Positions 8,364 to 16,707 are shown, counted from the stretch's first letter. The stretch: DNA of 40,316 bases from Streptomyces beigongshangae (GCF_019710745.1 NZ_JAHKJW010000064.1:1-40316); one strand, 5' to 3'. The notes: generated by a model not told the origin, from the letters alone. Numbers and translations: made by a program.

Positions 8364-8419
8364 GGCTGCCACTCTCCCTGCGAGAATCGGACGAGGAGAG
8401 GGCAACCTAGCCAAGTGGG

Positions 8420-8445
8420 CAGGTAATCACCACAGGTAATCACCA
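8420..8445 (-). promoter_or_regulatory. Tandem 13-bp direct repeat upstream of the C45 hydrolase gene
   Basis: CAGGTAATCACCA occurs twice in immediate succession (8420-8432 and 8433-8445), starting 57 bases upstream of the chosen GTG. The core GGTGATTACC, read on the minus strand, is itself partly palindromic. A perfect tandem repeat in a promoter-sized gap is a reasonable operator candidate. The regulator is unknown. Confidence 0.4.
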
Positions 8446-8801
8446 GGTGGCCGCCATCGGCGACGGTCGGGCGCTGGAGCTCGATCCTCTCGGTCTTCTC
8501 CTCAGCACGTCGCCCTGCAGTCCGCACACGAGGCTTACTATCCCCACTCTCGTTCCATGGCGTATAGAAAATTTCGCGCATAATGACCAAAATGTGACGC
8601 GCAGAAAGGTACTCTGCAGCGCCTATCTCCACCACCCCGGTATGAACCGATGGGAGAGCCCCTCCTGGGCTGCCAGGCAGGCATACAAGCGATTTCAGTG
8701 ATGCGGGATGGACATAGAGGCGGCATTCGATGGCTCGAGCTCTGCGCTCTTCCGCATCTGTCTTGAGTAACTGTCAATCCTGTGGATCACCGCGAAGAAC
8801 C
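8446..8801. other. Intergenic, nothing convincing
   Basis: No frame has good codon bias. The stretch includes a locally AT-richer patch (about 8565-8600, with AGAAAATTTCGCGC) that could hold a promoter, but no clear -10/-35 pair is assigned. Confidence 0.3.
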
Positions 8802-9186
8802 TCAAGCAGGCTGAAGCCATTGATCGAGGACTGCGGAGTCCTGGTCGGTGAGACCGTGGAGGATCGCCCGGGCGGGGTGGTGAGTGGATACCCAGTCTCG
8901 GTCGGCGTAGGTGATCTCGGCGTCGGTCCAGGCGAACGGGCGTCCATCCGCTCAAGGCCCGGCTCGTCTGGCTGATCGCCGGACTCACCCGGCGGCCGGG
9001 CACGGTGCCATACCGGTAGGCGGTGCCGGACGGTCCGTACGCGGCGCTCGCCGCCCGCCTGTACGAGGGCTGGGTCATCGTCGTCACCCAGCAGCCCACC
9101 GGCAGGCCGGTGCCCGACGTCGTGTCGTACACCCCCGAAGTCCCCGCCTCACGCGAACAGCCCGGCTTGCCGCTTCGCCGCCCCTG
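8802..9186. pseudogene. Debris of two unrecognised genes
   Basis: On the minus strand, 8802 to about 8951 reads FAWTDAEITYADRDWVSTHH then ARAILHGLTDQDSAVLDQWL and a stop. This looks like genuine coding sequence but has no start. On the plus strand, about 9022-9186 reads DGPYAALAARLYEGWVIVVT followed by a short tail and a stop, also without a start. Neither family is recognised. Their abrupt ends, the opposing strands and the lack of ribosome sites suggest decayed fragments rather than genes. Confidence 0.35.
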
Positions 9187-9220
9187 ACCAGCACTTCAGC
9201 GCTACGGATATCCGAAGAGC

Positions 9221-9262
9221 GGCCCTGGTGCCGCCCTCCCTCCATGGGGCGGCACCAGGGCC
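9221..9262. terminator. Strong hairpin, bidirectional terminator candidate
   Basis: GGCCCTGGTGCCGCC at 9221-9235 is perfectly complementary to GGCGGCACCAGGGCC at 9248-9262, leaving a 12-base loop. There is no U-tract, as is common in Streptomyces terminators. It lies between two gene remnants. Confidence 0.6.
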
Positions 9263-9269
9263 GTCTGCG

Positions 9270-9499
9270 TACTCACCATCGGCGAGACGCTCAACTTCAA
9301 GGGGTTCGGCCACGGCCTGCCGGCCGATGGAGATCGTGATGGACCATCTCCTGACCGGCGGCGGTGCGGACGGAACGGACGCGTCAAGGTCGTCCCTGCC
9401 CAGGTGGTACGTGGCGACGAACCACACGCGTGGACGGACATCCACGCGGCGATCGTGGACCTGCTCGCGGGGCATCTGCCGGCAACGGACCGGCGGTAG
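9270..9499 (+). pseudogene. Possible gene remnant, C-terminal
   Basis: One open frame reads LTIGETLNFKGFGHGLPADG, then VRGDEPHAWTDIHAAIVDLL, and ends at a TAG (9497-9499). Codon bias is good, but there is no start codon with a ribosome site and the frame begins inside the hairpin at 9221-9262. Family not recognised. It is probably the tail of a truncated gene. Confidence 0.3.
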
Positions 9500-9585
9500 C
9501 GCTCTCCCGGGTGGCGCCCGTGCCGGAGCCCTTCGTGGGGCGGCCACGAGGGCCGTTGTCAGAGGCGATTGACAAGATTGCGGCC

Positions 9586-10611
9586 ATGAATGTCACTCCT
9601 GTCACTCCGCCACGGCCGATCGACGTTGCTGCGGTCTTTCCCCAACTGGCTCCGCTGGCCCGCACGGCGACCCGCCTGCACCCCCGCCCTGGGGCGCCGA
9701 CGTGGCACGACAGCTCGATCGGCGGGCCACTGCTGTGGCCCGCCGAGGAGCCATGGCCGCACTGTGAGGAACCGCATGTGGTGGATGGCATCAACCCAGC
9801 CCAGTCCCCGGCGGATCTGCGGCTGGAACGACGGATCTTCGCCGCCTCGCACGGCCGGGACCTGACTCCGGAGGAACGGGAGACTCTCGAGCGGATCCGG
9901 CCCCCTCGGCCGTATCCGGTGAGACTGGCGGTCCAGGCGTACGACGGCCCCATAGCGATGCTGCCCGTCGCACAGCTGTACGCACGGGATGTGCCCGCTC
10001 TGAGCCCGCCGCAGGGCAAGGACCTGCTGCAGGTTCTGTGGTGCCCCTTCGATCATCCGATCATGCCCAGGACCCTGCTCTTCTGGCGTTCGGCAGCCGC
10101 CGTCACCGACATCCTCGACACGCCCCCCGAGCCGCCCGCAGTGCAGTTCGACGGCTATCTACCGGAACCGTGCGTGCTCGAACCGGAGCAGATCACCGAG
10201 TACCCCGACCATCTGGAGCTGAGCGAAGAACTGCGGGAGCAGCTCAAACGATGGAGTGTGCCGCAGGCAGCAGAGGAAGACATGGACCCGGACACGTACT
10301 ACGACTGTGTGCTGTCCAACGCACCCGGCTGGAAGGTCGGCGGCTGGCCCGCTTGGAACTCCACCGACCCCAGCTCGCAGCCCTGCGCCGAGTGTGGCAC
10401 CGGCATGGAGGTCCTGATGACCGTCGCCACGTTCGAGGAAGGGGACGACGCCGGGAACAGCTGGTCTCCGCACCCCCACCCAGGTGCTGGACCGTACCCC
10501 GGCCACCGCGGCTACAACGCGACCGGGGTCCAGATAGGCAGCGGCTACCGGCAGCACCTGTTCGTCTGCCCGGCAGAGCCTGAGCATCCGCACATCGAGT
10601 TGATGACGTAG
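9586..10611 (+). CDS. DUF1963-like cytoplasmic protein, 341 aa
   Basis: The ATG at 9586 begins MNVTPVTPPRPIDVAAVFPQ; sequence upstream in this frame is remnant DNA. Features include GGPLLWPAEEPWPHCEEPHV (about residues 43-62), KVGGWPAWNSTDPSSQPCAE (about 245-264) with Cys-x2-Cys, and a C-terminal GYNATGVQIGSGYRQHLFVC. The 'GG-P-x-x-x-x' and 'K-x-G-G-W-P' patterns with L-P-V-A-x-L strands recall DUF1963/YwqG proteins, whose biochemical role is unknown. No membrane segment. It is monocistronic and followed by a perfect hairpin. The family assignment is moderate; it could be a related Streptomyces-specific group. Confidence 0.65.
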   Translation: MNVTPVTPPRPIDVAAVFPQLAPLARTATRLHPRPGAPTWHDSSIGGPLLWPAEEPWPHCEEPHVVDGINPAQSPADLRLERRIFAASHGRDLTPEERETLERIRPPRPYPVRLAVQAYDGPIAMLPVAQLYARDVPALSPPQGKDLLQVLWCPFDHPIMPRTLLFWRSAAAVTDILDTPPEPPAVQFDGYLPEPCVLEPEQITEYPDHLELSEELREQLKRWSVPQAAEEDMDPDTYYDCVLSNAPGWKVGGWPAWNSTDPSSQPCAECGTGMEVLMTVATFEEGDDAGNSWSPHPHPGAGPYPGHRGYNATGVQIGSGYRQHLFVCPAEPEHPHIELMT

Positions 10612-10633
10612 CCCGTCCGCAGTGTGCAGCCAG

Positions 10634-10663
10634 GGCGTCACGGTGCGGGCATGCCGTGACGCC
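10634..10663 (+). terminator. Hairpin terminator of the DUF1963-like gene
   Basis: GGCGTCACGG (10634-10643) pairs perfectly with CCGTGACGCC (10654-10663) across a 10-base loop, starting 22 bases after the stop codon at 10611. Confidence 0.65.
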
Positions 10664-10980
10664 GGGTGGCTGCGAGGCTCAGGGTGCCTGCCTGCGGCCC
10701 GACATCCGAGAAGGAAGCAGACCATCCCTGACACGACCGCGACGCATCGCCCCAGGTTGAGCGCGTCCCGGTGAGCTCGCCGGTCAGTAAAGCCGCGCAC
10801 GCGACAAGGGTTCGGGTCTTCCAACATCCAAAGCTTCACCCTGCTGCCGTTGACTCGTCTCTTCGCTCCCCTGGAGCATCCCCTGGAAAAACCGCAGGCC
10901 AGAAGGGTTAAAGGTGCAGCGAAGGGACTGAAGGGACCCAAATTCCTAGTTATGTGCCAACCTGAGTGTGTGCATGCGCG
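10664..10980. repeat. Second copy of the origin-proximal iteron segment
   Basis: At 10921-10980 the order GGGACTGAAGGGAC, then AGTTATGTGCC, then an alternating purine-pyrimidine run (GTGTGTGCATGCGCG) repeats the order seen at 3468-3535 (GGGACTGAAGGGAC, AGTTATGAGCC, ACATACACACACGCGCAT). The preceding GCAGGCCAGAAGGGT (10894-10908) corresponds to GCAGGTCACAAGCGGGT at 3439-3455. No rep gene follows. It is probably a relic of a duplicated or second origin. The part before 10880 contains nothing else recognised. Confidence 0.55.
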
Positions 10981-11363
10981 AGCCTACCCGCACCGGTAGT
11001 ACAGGTGTGGGCAGCAGCGAGGTCGCCCCCGCGCTGGGAGCCCACAGCATCCTCGCCAACCCCCGAACCACCGCCAGCAGCGAGGCCCTCAACCAGACGA
11101 TCAAGCACCGCGAACCCTTCAAGCCATTCGCCCCGGCCGTCTTCGCCGACCAGGCAAGCACCTGGTTCGACCTGGACGTCGCCAGCCCATTCATGCTGCT
11201 CGCCCCGCCCGAGCCGACAAGAGCGCCGCAGTCGTACACGTCGACGGCACTCGCCGCCTATCTCGGCGACCGGGATGTTCCCGACCCCTGCAACCTGGGC
11301 AAGGACGCCTTCCTCGCGTGCGCCGACCTCATCAAGGCGGCCGCAGCACACCACCTTCCCTGA
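10968..11363 (+). pseudogene. NodU/CmcH-type O-carbamoyltransferase fragment
   Basis: Residues about 18-80 of this frame, from ALGAHSILANP through IKHREPFKPFAPAVFADQAS to FDLDVASPFMLLAP, match the C-terminal domain of NodU/CmcH carbamoyltransferases, where 'LG-x-R-S-I-L-A-x-P-R' and 'K-x-R-E-x-F-R-P-F-A-P' are diagnostic. The large N-terminal metal/ATP-binding part is missing, and sequence after about 11207 (YLGDRDVPDPCNLGKDAFLA) belongs to something else. Such enzymes carbamoylate sugars or Nod factors and antibiotics. This copy cannot be complete. Confidence 0.7.
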
Positions 11364-11365
11364 CC

Positions 11366-11908
11366 GAACCCGCGCCCACCTCGCTCCGCCCGGGCCGCGT
11401 CAAGCACCACGTCGATGAGCCGCTCGCCGGCATCGGGACGGCCCAGCGAGCGGGCCCGCTGCGCCATCACCGAACGCAGCCCGGCATCGGTGAGCAGCGG
11501 CGCCACCACCTCGCGCAGCCGCTCAGCCGACACGTCCCCGACCAGTGCGACAGCAGCCCCCTGGTCCGCCAGATGCCGGGCGTTGTGCACCTGCTCGTTG
11601 CCGGCCGACGAGGCGAGCGGAGGGAGTTCAGCGCCCATGTATCCGCTCAGGTGGTAGCGGCCCGCGACCGCTGCCGGCAGGTGCGCGGTGGCCTGCCGCA
11701 GCTCGGCCACGTTGCCGGGGCCGCACTGGTGGATCACGTTCGCGTTGTCCACCAGCCACGGCAATACGTCGCGCACCAGATGGTTGATCTGCTGCGAACC
11801 TTGCGCGCCACCCGGCACGTACACGGTCGGCAGACGTCCATCGAAGCCCTCCAGCCCCAGGGCCTCGATCGCTTTACCGCCCTGACCAGTGAGCACCTCG
11901 GGCCGCAC
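11366..11908 (-). pseudogene. MurG-like UDP-GlcNAc glycosyltransferase fragment with internal deletion
   Basis: Reading leftward, the frame gives RPEVLTGQGGKAIEALGLEG, then YVPGGAQGSQQINHLVRDVL (the Rossmann glycine loop of the C-terminal MurG/GT28 domain), SGYMGAELPP, and then directly LASSAGNEQVHNARHLADQG. In MurG the stretch between those last two blocks (about 35 residues, carrying S-R-(S/A)-G-A-G-T and the UDP-GlcNAc-binding helix) is always present. Here it is deleted in frame, and the N-terminal acceptor domain is also missing. Not functional. It lies next to, and opposed to, the carbamoyltransferase fragment. Confidence 0.75.
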
Positions 11909-12067
11909 CGGATTGCCGGTCGGAGCTGAAGCACGGCAGTTGTCACCCGCAGAGCTGATTGAGCTGATGATGAGGAGCGGTCGAAGCAGCCTGACGTCAC
12001 CAGTGAGGCACGCGGTCTGTCACAGATCCTCGTTCAGGACCACCGTGGCCGACTGGGAAACGACCTC

Positions 12068-12698
12068 TCAATATCCCCAGCTGGCGTAGATGGTGACGTT
12101 CTCACCGTTCTCCCTGGCTCCGACACACACGTCACGCCAGTCAAGCAGCCAGCCGCTGGAGCGGCAGTTTTCCTGCTGAAGGCCCAGTTCCCGGATGATC
12201 TCCGGGCGGGACAGGCCGTCCTCGCTGATGACCGTCGCGGCGCGCCAGCAGTCACCGGAACCGCAGCCGATGCCTTCGTCGACCATGGTGATGCCCGGCG
12301 GCATGGAGGGGAGGTCCTTGGACGACGGGGCGTCCGCCTTCGCTGATCATCAGCGCGTACAGAAGGCCGACCGCGAGAGTGAGGGCGAACTGCATCCCCA
12401 GGAAGCCGATTGCTCCATTGCGGCGGGAGATCCATTCCGGGGCAGGGGAGCTCTCACGCCGTCCTTCCAGTCCCGCGCCGCAGGCAATGAGCAAGGGCGC
12501 GAGAGCGGTGAACACGAGATGGGCGTCGGGCCTGGGAACGTCGATCCAGCTCTGCTGGACGCTGATCAGCACACTGGCTCCGGCGAGCAGCATGCCGCCG
12601 ATCACGAAGCCGACGGGGCGGGTGCGGGCGATCGTCATCCAGACGACGGCGGGTGCGACGGCGAAGAGGATCCCCAGTATCCCCAGGACGATCAGCAT
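12068..12698 (-). pseudogene. Frameshifted multi-pass membrane protein with extracytoplasmic tail
   Basis: From 12698 the frame reads MLIVLGILGILFAVAPAVVW and three more hydrophobic helices (about residues 28-45, 62-78, 98-118). At about 12320-12330 the frame must change to give MPPGITMVDEGIGCGSGDCW and a Cys/Trp-rich domain ending NVTIYASWGY at 12068. The two halves read as one ~205-aa protein: four helices followed by a disulfide-type outer domain. I do not recognise the family. Either one base is missing or extra (sequence error), or the gene is inactivated. Confidence 0.55.
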
Positions 12699-12953
12699 GT
12701 ACGGAAAGACGTGCGGCCCCGAGCGTCCGGTTCCACATGGCCGGGGCTCACCTCAGGCCCGCAGGCCGGTCGTTCATGCCGTGAGTGCGGCGAAGTCGTC
12801 GCTGCCGAAGTCTCACCTGTGCGCACCTATGGCCTTGCCGGTGACAACAAGCCTGCCTGTGTGACAGTCATCGCGCTTCGGCTCACTGCCGCCCCTGGTC
12901 GAGAATGCGCTCGACGAACCGGCCGAACTGCCACAAGCCCAGGGCGACATGAC

Positions 12954-13913
12954 TCAGAACTGGTAGTCGATCTTCTTTTCCCGCATCAGCTTCTCCAGCT
13001 CTGTATCCGTCAGCGGGTGCAGCGTATCCATCAGACGACGTAGCCCGATCTCGTCGAGGGTCTGGCTGACAACCTCCACTTCTGCGTTCCGGTAACGCCG
13101 GACGAGAGTGACATCGCGGCCGCCACGGGGAAGATCACGGATTCTGCGCATGTCGCCGCGCGCCTCGACCGTGCACGTCTCGCCCTCGTACCCGACTTCG
13201 GGACAGCGCAGTTTCGGTGTGAGCGGCGGGCGCACCGTGAGGCCCACGTATGCGAACTTTTCATCGTCGTGGGCGGTCCGGTAATCGACGCCGAAGAAGG
13301 CGGGGCCGACTCGCGCGCGAGACACCTGCAGACCTGGCGGTGCCGTACCCAGGTACAGCAGCTCTGGATGCTGCCGGTATTTCGCCATCTCAGCCTCGTG
13401 CCGACGCTGCTGCGACTGCGCCGGGCCGACGAACCCGCCATAGACAAGCCCGGCCGCGAGCACAGCCACCGCTCCCAGCCGCACCCACCGGCTCGGCACG
13501 AAGAACGCCGCAGCCACGGCGTACGGTGCCCCGGTCAGCGCGATGCGGGCACTGGCACTCCCCAGGTCGACGTCTGCGCCGTAGGCAGCTAAGCCGGCGC
13601 CAACGCCGAGCGTGCCGAGAACGAACACCAGCACCGCCCAGCCGAGCCGCTGCCTCGCTGAACCGCACGACGGCACCACCGTCTGCGCCGGTATACCGGC
13701 TGTGGCCAGCAGCCCCACCGTCAGCGGCACACCTAACGCGACAAACAGCAACGACGCAGCGCCGCCTCCCCAGGCTGCCGCCAGCAGCCCGAAGCCGAGC
13801 ATCGGCACCGCAGCCGCCATGGCCGCCCAGACCAACAGGAGATGCAGGGCCGTCAGTGTCCGTCTGCCACTCGTCATAGGGCAGACCCTGTCAGCCGACG
13901 CCGTGGCGCGCAT
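12954..13913 (-). CDS. Membrane protein with C-terminal extracytoplasmic domain, 319 aa
   Basis: The ATG at 13913 has an AGGAGA ribosome site 5 bases upstream, which favours it over the internal ATG at 13877. Five hydrophobic helices occupy roughly residues 22-170, for example ALHLLLVWAAMAAAVPMLGF and the segment around LGAVAVLAAGLVYGGFVG. A soluble C-terminal half (about 171-319) follows, with EGETCTVEARGDM and two conserved-looking cysteines. It is probably a Streptomyces-specific envelope protein of unknown function. It lies downstream of parB on the same strand but is separated by a hairpin. Confidence 0.65.
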   Translation of the reverse strand: MRATASADRVCPMTSGRRTLTALHLLLVWAAMAAAVPMLGFGLLAAAWGGGAASLLFVALGVPLTVGLLATAGIPAQTVVPSCGSARQRLGWAVLVFVLGTLGVGAGLAAYGADVDLGSASARIALTGAPYAVAAAFFVPSRWVRLGAVAVLAAGLVYGGFVGPAQSQQRRHEAEMAKYRQHPELLYLGTAPPGLQVSRARVGPAFFGVDYRTAHDDEKFAYVGLTVRPPLTPKLRCPEVGYEGETCTVEARGDMRRIRDLPRGGRDVTLVRRYRNAEVEVVSQTLDEIGLRRLMDTLHPLTDTELEKLMREKKIDYQF

Positions 13914-13933
13914 GAGTTCTCCTACTCAGCACA

Positions 13934-13966
13934 GATCCCCGTCGCCCAACTCGGACGACGGGGATC
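13934..13966 (-). terminator. Hairpin terminator of the parAB operon
   Basis: GATCCCCGTCG (13934-13944) pairs perfectly with CGACGGGGATC (13956-13966) across an 11-base loop. It sits 63 bases past the parB stop, before the next gene on the same strand. Confidence 0.6.
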
Positions 13967-14028
13967 CACACGCGCAAGGAGACGGCCCTCCGCGGTCGGG
14001 GACACGCCCTGCGCGGAGCGGTCCGGCG

Positions 14029-15342
14029 TCAGGGCGTTGAGGGTTGCGAGGTGAACTGCTCGAGCAGACTGCGCAGCAATTCCGGGTCGCGTTGCGCCAC
14101 CTCCTGCAGCAGTCCTTTGAGCAGTCCCAGGGACGGCTCGGTGCCTGCCTTGTCCCAGCACCTCGCCGCCATCAGCTGGGTGGCCTCGAGGTAGTGCGCG
14201 GGCTCCATCTTCTTTTCGAGATGCATGGCCACGAACGTCGGGTTGTCGTACGGCAGTTTCTTCGGCTGGCTCTCCTGCTGCCGCTCGGCTACCTCTGCCG
14301 GGCTGGAGACCGGACCGGTTCGCGCACTCGGCAGCGGCGCAGAACTCTGCGCGGGCGCAGGTGCGGCGCCGCCGGATGCTCCGGGCGCCTCCGCCACGGC
14401 AATGCTCTTGTCCCTGGCTTCGACCGGGCCGGCCGGTTTGTTGTCCGCGGACAACAACTTCGGGCTCGTCCCTGACTCTTGTGCGTCTGCCTTCGGCGCA
14501 CCGAGTTTGTTGTCCACGGACAACAAACTCGCCGGCTTCGGGACCAGCTGAGGCTGCGGAGTTGCCTGCTGAACGGCCTTGTCCCGCTGTCTGGCGCGGG
14601 CGGCTGACCCCTTCGTCTGCTGAAGATGGTCCAGGAGCGCGGCCGCGTCAGCGTCCGGATGATCTTTCAAATGGCGGGCCAGGGACCGGCCATCGCGTTC
14701 CGGCAGGGTACCGGCACTGAGCATGGCCTGCAGTTCCTCCGGCAGCTCCAGCAGGGAAAGCTGGTTGGTCACCCAGGACCGGTCCTTGCCCAGCTGCTCC
14801 GCAGCCCGGGAACGGGCGCCCCGCTCCGACTGCTCCGCGCAGACGTCGACGAGCTGCTGCACGCCGCGGGCCCGCTCGATGACGTCGAAGTCCTCCCGCT
14901 CGAGGTTCTCCTTGAGCAGGTAGTTGATGAACTGCTCGCGGGAGGTGGCGAGGTCGTTGCGGACAACAAAGTCCAGGGCGTCGAGACCGACGTGGACAGC
15001 GCTGCGGAAGCGGCGCTCACCGTTGACGAGGACGTGCCGGACATCACCGATCCGCTCCGCCTGTTCGGGCCACAGCTTCAGGTATGCCTCGCGGGTCACA
15101 GCCACGCAGGCGGCGAGCTGGGCCTGGCGCAGTTCCTCACCGAAGCGGGTCTTGTCCTCGTCCGTGCCGAAGTTGCGGCGCGGGTTGAGAGGGGTAGGGG
15201 CGACCTCGTCCAGGTGGAGGCGGACGAGCTCGTAGGCGGGCACGTCTCCTTGAGTGACGGCCTTGGCGCGGCCGCGGGCGCTACGTCCCCGCGGTACCTG
15301 CCCGAACGATGATCCGGTGCCCAGCTTGTCAGCGACGCTCAT
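14029..15342 (-). CDS. parB: ParB, plasmid partition DNA-binding protein
   Basis: 437 aa. The N-terminal ParB/Srx-like nuclease fold includes TPLNPRRNFG and HVLVNGERRFRSAVHVG (GERRFRS, residues 108-114). QFINYLLKENLEREDFDVIE leads into the helix-turn-helix AEQLGKDRSWVTNQLSLLEL (about 181-200), which reads the parS site. A long Pro/Ala linker (about 255-360) precedes a C-terminal dimerisation-type helix region. The linker contains LLSVDNK (273-279) and LLSADNK (296-302); these repeats are encoded by two parS-like palindromes, so coding and centromere functions are superimposed. Its ATG overlaps the parA stop. Segregates the plasmid with ParA. Confidence 0.9.
   Translation of the reverse strand: MSVADKLGTGSSFGQVPRGRSARGRAKAVTQGDVPAYELVRLHLDEVAPTPLNPRRNFGTDEDKTRFGEELRQAQLAACVAVTREAYLKLWPEQAERIGDVRHVLVNGERRFRSAVHVGLDALDFVVRNDLATSREQFINYLLKENLEREDFDVIERARGVQQLVDVCAEQSERGARSRAAEQLGKDRSWVTNQLSLLELPEELQAMLSAGTLPERDGRSLARHLKDHPDADAAALLDHLQQTKGSAARARQRDKAVQQATPQPQLVPKPASLLSVDNKLGAPKADAQESGTSPKLLSADNKPAGPVEARDKSIAVAEAPGASGGAAPAPAQSSAPLPSARTGPVSSPAEVAERQQESQPKKLPYDNPTFVAMHLEKKMEPAHYLEATQLMAARCWDKAGTEPSLGLLKGLLQEVAQRDPELLRSLLEQFTSQPSTP
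14438..14457. promoter_or_regulatory. parS candidate 1 (inside parB)
   Basis: TTGTTGTCCGCGGACAACAA is a perfect 20-bp palindrome, identical to the one upstream of parA at 16555-16574. It encodes the LLSADNK linker segment of ParB. Confidence 0.75.
14502..14531. promoter_or_regulatory. parS candidate 2 (inside parB)
   Basis: A 30-bp palindrome centred on TTGTTGTCCACGGACAACAA, with one mismatched central pair and arms extended by GAGT/ACTC. It encodes LLSVDNK of ParB. A half-site GCGGACAACAAA lies further inside parB at 14959-14970. Confidence 0.7.
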
Positions 15343-16493
15343 GCGCTGATCCTCCGGGCGACAGCCCGCATGACGTCTGCCTGGTCACCGTAGGGGGCAT
15401 GTACGAGCAAGGGTTTCTTCACGCGGACAGCCTCTCGCTGGTCTTTCAGTTCGGGGACAATGGCCAGGACGGGCGGATCGCCGATGTTGTGCCATTCGGC
15501 GAGGGAGGACGTGGCGACGTAGCCCTTGCGGCTGTCGTACATGTTGACGACGAAGCCCAGCATGGCGATGACAACGTTCAGGTCCTCGGTGAGGTCCTGG
15601 ATCTGTTCGTAGAGCATGTCGTAGGCATCGGCGGAGGAGTCTTCGGCGAGGACGGGGATGACGATGCCGGACGTGCTGGGTGCCTCGTTCTCGCGGGTGC
15701 GGCAGTAGTACAGCGCGGTGTCCATGGCGTAACCCAGGCTCGGGGGGCAGTCGACGACGATGCAGTCGAAGTCCTGCTCCAACGGCTCGAGGGCCTTCTC
15801 CAGTGCGGTCTCCTTGATGCGCACGGAGCGACTGGTGGCCAGTCTCGCGTCGAGGAGAAACGCGTCTTTGCAGGCGGGCAGGAGCCAGAGGTGCTCCTCG
15901 AAGTCGCCGCCCTTTATCGGCACGAGAAGCTCGCTGAGGTCTCCTCTGGCTTCACCCAGCATGTGCTTGGCCAGACTCGCGCTGTCGATGTCCAGGAGCG
16001 GGTAGCCCAGCTGCTTGGTGAGATGGCCCTGCGGATCGAAGTCGATGAGCAGGGTGCGGTGCCCGGACTCCGCCAGCGCCTGGGCGACGCCGGCGGACAC
16101 TGACGTCTTGCCGACGCCGCCCTTCTGGTTGCCGAAGATGATCCGGCGGGCCCCGGTGACGCGCGGCGGCTGGGGCCTGGGGGAGGGATTGTTGTCGAGC
16201 CACAGGCGGATCGACTGGGCGATGGCCTGGTTGTAGGAGACGCTGCGGGTCTTGCTGGTCTGCTTGAGCTTGCCGTACAGCCCGGCCGGGAGGTAGGTGG
16301 CGAAGGAGGTGCCGCCGCTGGTGTCGACGGCGGGCCGTTCCTTGGCTTTCCGCCAGGCCTCGACGCCTTCGGTGACGGCGTCCTGAATGTCCTTGCCCAG
16401 TTCTGCGGCACGGACCTTCAGTTCTTTGCGCAGCTCAGCAGGCAGCTTGGCTACTACCTTTTCCCGATCGATCGGGTCGTATGGCGCGGTCAT
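15339..16493 (-). CDS. parA: ParA-type partition ATPase with N-terminal DNA-binding extension
   Basis: 384 aa. The deviant Walker A motif KGGVGKT (residues 124-130) is followed by LLIDFDPQGHLT (A') and DCIVVDCPPSLGYA (Walker B), so this is a full ParA/MinD-class ATPase. The 115-residue N-terminal extension contains two ribbon-helix-helix-like segments, VAKLPAELRKELKVRAAELG and FATYLPAGLYGKLKQTSKTR. Such extensions usually let plasmid ParA (type Ia) repress its own promoter. It is the first gene of the parAB operon (4-bp overlap with parB). A parS palindrome 62 bases upstream of its start could serve as operator and centromere. Confidence 0.9.
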   Translation of the reverse strand: MTAPYDPIDREKVVAKLPAELRKELKVRAAELGKDIQDAVTEGVEAWRKAKERPAVDTSGGTSFATYLPAGLYGKLKQTSKTRSVSYNQAIAQSIRLWLDNNPSPRPQPPRVTGARRIIFGNQKGGVGKTSVSAGVAQALAESGHRTLLIDFDPQGHLTKQLGYPLLDIDSASLAKHMLGEARGDLSELLVPIKGGDFEEHLWLLPACKDAFLLDARLATSRSVRIKETALEKALEPLEQDFDCIVVDCPPSLGYAMDTALYYCRTRENEAPSTSGIVIPVLAEDSSADAYDMLYEQIQDLTEDLNVVIAMLGFVVNMYDSRKGYVATSSLAEWHNIGDPPVLAIVPELKDQREAVRVKKPLLVHAPYGDQADVMRAVARRISA

Positions 16494-16554
16494 GGCGCTA
16501 CCTTACTCACCTCTGAAGATGTAGAGACGCCGTTGGGCGCGTGTTTCGCCCTAC

Positions 16555-16574
16555 TTGTTGTCCGCGGACAACAA
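16555..16574. promoter_or_regulatory. parS candidate 3, upstream of parA
   Basis: Perfect palindrome TTGTTGTCCGCGGACAACAA, identical to the copy at 14438-14457. It lies between parA (leftward) and the membrane-protein gene (rightward). It is probably bound by ParB and may also affect both divergent promoters. Confidence 0.75.
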
Positions 16575-16707
16575 ACTCACCCCAGCACGCCCGGCGTTGA
16601 AAAGGCGTTTTCCCCCGTTCTGCCTCCGGTGCTCCATCTCCCGGCCCTACGCTCAAGAAGCGGGCCTCGAATCGGGAGCCCAGCCGCTGGTACCACCGGG
16701 GGACACC

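Noticed and set aside
14959..14970. Possible fourth parS (GCGGACAACAAA)
   Set aside because: Only a half-site; there is no palindromic partner.
14626..15312. Plus-strand frame opposite parB
   Set aside because: Codon-bias shadow; the minus strand encodes an unmistakable ParB.
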